From: JAYUKV01 sp043764135
GTDB lineage: Bacteria; Patescibacteriota; JACMRA01
Reading direction: 5' to 3'
NCBI GenBank assembly: GCA_043764135.1
Contig: JAYUKV010000146.1
Span: 1-24,838, forward strand
DNA length: 24,838 nucleotides
The notes under the pieces are model-generated. The model made no database searches. It saw nothing but the letters and a program-made list of their open reading frames with translations, and was not told the DNA's origin. Shown piece after piece: positions 22,010 through 24,838 of this stretch (position 1 is its first letter; each line of letters begins with the position of its first letter). The translations under genes and the position numbers were made by a program.

Positions 22010-24190
22010 ATGTTCAGAACAAGACAAGCCCCTTCACCGACGGGATATTTACACTTTGGAACAGCAAGAACAATGCTATATACCCAACTAATTGCAAAGC
22101 ATAATTCTGGAATCTGGTATCTAAGAATTGAAGACACAGATAGGAACAGACTTCAACCTGATGCAGTAGGATCATTACTTAATTCAATGTTAGAATTAGG
22201 ACTGATTCCCGACGAAGGAGTTACACCTCTAAATATTGGAGTGGTAGATCAATTTTATTCAATTCACTCAAGTGGTGATTATGGACCATACATTCAATCA
22301 GAGAGACTTACTCATTACCATAAGTATGCCCAAACTATGATTGATAAAAAGTTATGCTATTGGTCATATATAACCCCAGAGATTAAAGAAGAACTATCAG
22401 CTCTAAAACAAATAACCAAAAAACCAATTAATTACTATCAAGCAAATATTCAAATCCTATCAGATAAACCAGTAACTGAATCCTCAGCTATTATTAATGA
22501 TGAAATCTCCAACAAGATGTATCAAACTATTGATAAAGGCTTATCTGACCCTTCCAAGCCAGATCTAAAATTCAAAATCCAATCTGATAGAATTATAGAA
22601 ACTAACGATCAATTACTTGGTAAATCCAAGTTTGATCTCAATTTAGAAGAAGATTTTACTTGTATAAAAAGCGATGGTTATCCTACTTATCATTTTGCGC
22701 ACCCTGTTGATGATTATCTAATGAAAACGTCAATATCGATTAGATCTCAAGAATGGCTATCATCACTACCAAAACACTATATGCTTTTTGAAGCCTTAGA
22801 ATTTGGCACTCCTGAATATATGCATTTACCTCCTATTTTAGGAGAAACAGGTAATCGTAAAATGTCCAAAAGAGATGGCAATGTCAACATGGCTGATTAC
22901 CTAGCTAAAGGATTTTTACCAGAAGCAATAGTTAATTATCTGGCATTTTTAGGTTGGAATCCAGGAACTGATCAAGAACTATATCTAACTCAATCTGATT
23001 TTGAATTAGATCCTTCACTTACTATTAAGGAACAAAGATCACAAAGACTCTCTAAACTTTACTCAAATATATTAAAAGACTTCACTTTAGATAAACTACA
23101 AAAATCCCCTGCCCGATTCTCCCTAGACAAACTAACATGGTTTAACAAAGAGTATTTAAAATTACTTTCACCTTATGAATATTCTTACTGGTCAAGAAAA
23201 CTCAAAAACGCAGTAAAAAAAGATGGTGACTACAGAGTTGGAGATTACGTATATATTGTAGATGAAGATGCACAATTAGTTCTTGGAGGTTTTGATAACA
23301 GCAAACCTAATCAAACAGGTGTTGATGGAGTGTTCTATCCAGTGGGTGGTGGAAGAGAAAATGAAGAAGATGGTATTACTAGTTTACTTCAAGAAATAAA
23401 AGAAGAAACCAATGATACAATTAAAGTTACAAAAGAAGAATTGTTATACATTGATTCTTTACATATGCAAGCAGCAGGTTCATGGGGAACAAACAATGAA
23501 CATTTTCACGGTAAAGAAATGAACCTCTACTATATCAACAGAGATTCTAATATAATTAAAGAATTTATAAACAATGAAAATGGTCATCAATTCCACAATT
23601 CATGGGCTCCAATTGTAGATGTAATAAGTCAAAATAGCCAGTTTACTTATCCACTTTATCATGAGTTTTGTCTTGAAAATAATAAGAAGTCTTATTCTAT
23701 TGATGAATTATCCAAGCTTAAAGCTTTAGCCAATCTTTTGGACATTCCTAGGTGCAATACTTTAACTGATGAATTGAATGATGCGCAGATTATTACTAAT
23801 TATTCCCTCGATCAATTAGTGATTGTAAAATGGAAAAAAATAACCATGGAGGAGACAATTGCAAATCTTATTGAGTTACAACCAGTGGTGTTAAGTGTCA
23901 TAGATAAATATTCAAAAGAAAAACAAGAATTACTAGATCTTATCAACTCACCATTTGCAAACGACAAGTTCACAGAACTTTATCAAAAAATTGAAAAAGA
24001 AGTTAAAGAGTATTTAACCTCTAAATCTCATGATTTTGGTTCTTATCTATGGCCGTTAAGAGTTACTCTTTCAGGGCTTGAAAGGTCTCCATCACCATTT
24101 GAATTACTTGCAATATTACCATATTCAGAGATTCAAAGAAGGTTGGAATATGTGATAATTCAAAATAACTTGATAAATATTATAAAATAA
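22010..24190 (+). CDS. gltX: Glutamyl-tRNA synthetase with an inserted Nudix domain
   Basis: 726 residues against about 470-500 for bacterial GluRS. The class I core is normal: APSPTGYLHFGTAR (7-20, HIGH-type), RIEDTDRNR (39-47), and KMSKRDG (284-290, KMSKS). The anticodon-binding helical domain starts normally (DKLTWFNKEYL, 373-383), is broken near residue 399, and resumes at about 563 (SIDELSKLKALANLLDIPRCNTLTDEL, the segment after 'R.KTL.E'), ending in WPLRVTLSG (681-689) and SPSPFELLAIL. Between lies a Nudix domain (about 405-555) with box G447-x5-E453-x7-QE-I-x-EE-x-N, metal-binding Glu462, Glu465 and Glu466 kept; Arg and the last Gly are replaced by Gln and Asn. One uninterrupted frame, so a sequencing artefact is unlikely. 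No Shine-Dalgarno site at ATG 22010. Confidence 0.93.
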   Translation: MFRTRQAPSPTGYLHFGTARTMLYTQLIAKHNSGIWYLRIEDTDRNRLQPDAVGSLLNSMLELGLIPDEGVTPLNIGVVDQFYSIHSSGDYGPYIQSERLTHYHKYAQTMIDKKLCYWSYITPEIKEELSALKQITKKPINYYQANIQILSDKPVTESSAIINDEISNKMYQTIDKGLSDPSKPDLKFKIQSDRIIETNDQLLGKSKFDLNLEEDFTCIKSDGYPTYHFAHPVDDYLMKTSISIRSQEWLSSLPKHYMLFEALEFGTPEYMHLPPILGETGNRKMSKRDGNVNMADYLAKGFLPEAIVNYLAFLGWNPGTDQELYLTQSDFELDPSLTIKEQRSQRLSKLYSNILKDFTLDKLQKSPARFSLDKLTWFNKEYLKLLSPYEYSYWSRKLKNAVKKDGDYRVGDYVYIVDEDAQLVLGGFDNSKPNQTGVDGVFYPVGGGRENEEDGITSLLQEIKEETNDTIKVTKEELLYIDSLHMQAAGSWGTNNEHFHGKEMNLYYINRDSNIIKEFINNENGHQFHNSWAPIVDVISQNSQFTYPLYHEFCLENNKKSYSIDELSKLKALANLLDIPRCNTLTDELNDAQIITNYSLDQLVIVKWKKITMEETIANLIELQPVVLSVIDKYSKEKQELLDLINSPFANDKFTELYQKIEKEVKEYLTSKSHDFGSYLWPLRVTLSGLERSPSPFELLAILPYSEIQRRLEYVIIQNNLINIIK

Positions 24191-24207
24191 TTTATTATAA
24201 TTTTTTT
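24179..24207 (+). terminator. AT-only hairpin with T tract after gltX
   Basis: ATTATAA/TTATAAT (24179-24185 with 24195-24201) spans the gltX stop and runs into seven Ts (24201-24207). Stability is low. Confidence 0.45.
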
Positions 24208-24251
24208 CTAGAATAGATAAATTTTCCAATCCTATATCGAGGAAACCACGA

Positions 24252-24728
24252 ATGAAACTAAATAAGTTGGTCAATAAACTTTTCTGCACTGTAATTGGTT
24301 TTGGTTCTTTAATTGGTCTAATAAACACTTCACCAGTAAATGCAAATTGGGTCAACCCAGCAATTAACACTAAAATCACAGAAGCTTCAGTTTGTAGTAC
24401 GGATAACTCAATTGGGTACAGTGTTCAATTAAAGAATAAATACCAAAATGTAAACCGTGTAGAATATAAACTTAAGCATAAGGCATTAATCCTAGTTCCA
24501 TTCTACAACACTTTTACTGGTTATAATTGGAAACAAGTTGGAGTTCAATATGGTCAAAAATCAAATTATTACTTTAACACTTCAATTTATAATCGTCGAA
24601 TCACAAATGATGAAGCATTAGTTAGTGTCCATATTGTGTTTAACGATGGTTCGAGAGTAATTGATCCAGGTGGAGTAATTAATCTTGGTCAAATTGAAAA
24701 AGATAAATGTGTAACCAAAAATCAATAG
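24252..24728 (+). CDS. Secreted protein of unknown function
   Basis: 158 residues from ATG 24252, with GAGGA about 8 nt upstream. The signal peptide MKLNKLVNKLFCTVIGFGSL ends at VNA, before Asn32. The mature part is beta-rich and carries one Cys near each end (48 and 153), which could close the fold by a disulfide. Repeated aromatic strands (VPFYNTFTGYNWKQVGVQYG, KSNYYFNTSIYNRR) suggest a small beta-sandwich. No catalytic motif. It resembles the 1486 protein in size and plan but not in sequence. A hairpin terminator follows. Confidence 0.72.
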   Translation: MKLNKLVNKLFCTVIGFGSLIGLINTSPVNANWVNPAINTKITEASVCSTDNSIGYSVQLKNKYQNVNRVEYKLKHKALILVPFYNTFTGYNWKQVGVQYGQKSNYYFNTSIYNRRITNDEALVSVHIVFNDGSRVIDPGGVINLGQIEKDKCVTKNQ

Positions 24729-24759
24729 CACAAATAAATTAAACCCTTTTGCTACCCAT

Positions 24760-24786
24760 TACCCACAAATATGTGGGTATATTTTA
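24760..24786 (+). terminator. Rho-independent terminator
   Basis: A perfect 8-bp stem TACCCACA/TGTGGGTA (24760-24767 with 24772-24779), 4-nt loop, then a short T-rich run. Confidence 0.7.
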
Positions 24787-24838
24787 ATATCCCGTTTAAT
24801 TTCATCAAGCCTCTCCATAATACTTTTACACCAGGCAT

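Noticed and set aside
24125..24379. 84-residue minus-strand ORF across the gltX end and the start of the 24252 gene
   Set aside because: It is antisense to two well-supported genes and to the terminator between them.
24759..24838. Open minus-strand frame running off the window end (about 25 residues)
   Set aside because: Too short, overlaps the terminator hairpin of the preceding gene, and a second frame is open as well; it could still be the end of a gene beyond the window.

Overview
This window is a strongly AT-rich, gene-dense bacterial segment. TGG encodes Trp and TGA works as a stop, so there is no sign of recoding. The gene content best fits a member of the Candidate Phyla Radiation (Patescibacteria), possibly near Katanobacteria, Dojkabacteria or Microgenomates: a PrgI-family protein, a tandem VirB2/TrbC-like pilin protein, compact informational genes (argS, gltX, frr), many small secreted proteins of unknown function, and several genes that appear leaderless. 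This placement is an inference; there is no rRNA or tRNA in the window to settle it.

Layout. 0-4.7 kb: a DUF2807-like beta-repeat protein, a staphylococcal-nuclease-like lipoprotein, a secreted unknown, argS, and two short unknown genes. 4.7-5.36 kb: a non-coding block with a 121-bp terminal-inverted-repeat element (copy A), a GC-rich set of three hairpins that looks like a structured RNA, a degenerate repeat (copy C) and a strong terminator. 5.36-7.0 kb (minus): yjjX-like NTPase, alkyltransferase-like protein and a methyltransferase, in one tight cluster. 7.1-11.9 kb (plus): a small membrane protein, a GH16 glycosidase, and a 1073-residue deacetylase plus glycosyltransferase fusion, together an extracellular polysaccharide locus. 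11.9-14.8 kb: mscL, a HAM1/RdgB-like NTPase, prgI-like, frr and an unknown. 14.8-16.0 kb: a second copy of the inverted-repeat element (copy B) and a PIN-domain toxin-antitoxin pair. 16.5-18.0 kb: two paralogous secreted trypsin-like proteins. 18.0-20.2 kb: two secretion-type membrane proteins, an adenylate-kinase-like protein and a 53-residue Arg-rich ORF. 20.4-24.8 kb: a Cys-His-Asp (transglutaminase/NAT-like) protein, an unknown, a glutamyl-tRNA synthetase with a Nudix domain inserted in its anticodon-binding region, and a secreted unknown.

How the genes fit together. Themes are cell-envelope polysaccharide synthesis and turnover, nucleotide-pool cleaning (YjjX, HAM1-like, Nudix within GltX) next to alkyl-damage recognition, secreted hydrolases (nuclease, proteases, glycosidase), and T4SS/pilus-like membrane parts. 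Promoters of the TTGACA-17-TATAAT type are visible in front of many genes. Two place the start codon at or next to the predicted transcription start. Others have good Shine-Dalgarno sites, so both modes of initiation seem to be in use.

Most unusual items: the Nudix insertion in GltX; the A/B/C inverted-repeat family with the neighbouring GC-rich structured RNA candidate; and a 15-bp motif placed at exactly the same distance upstream of mscL and the HAM1-like gene.
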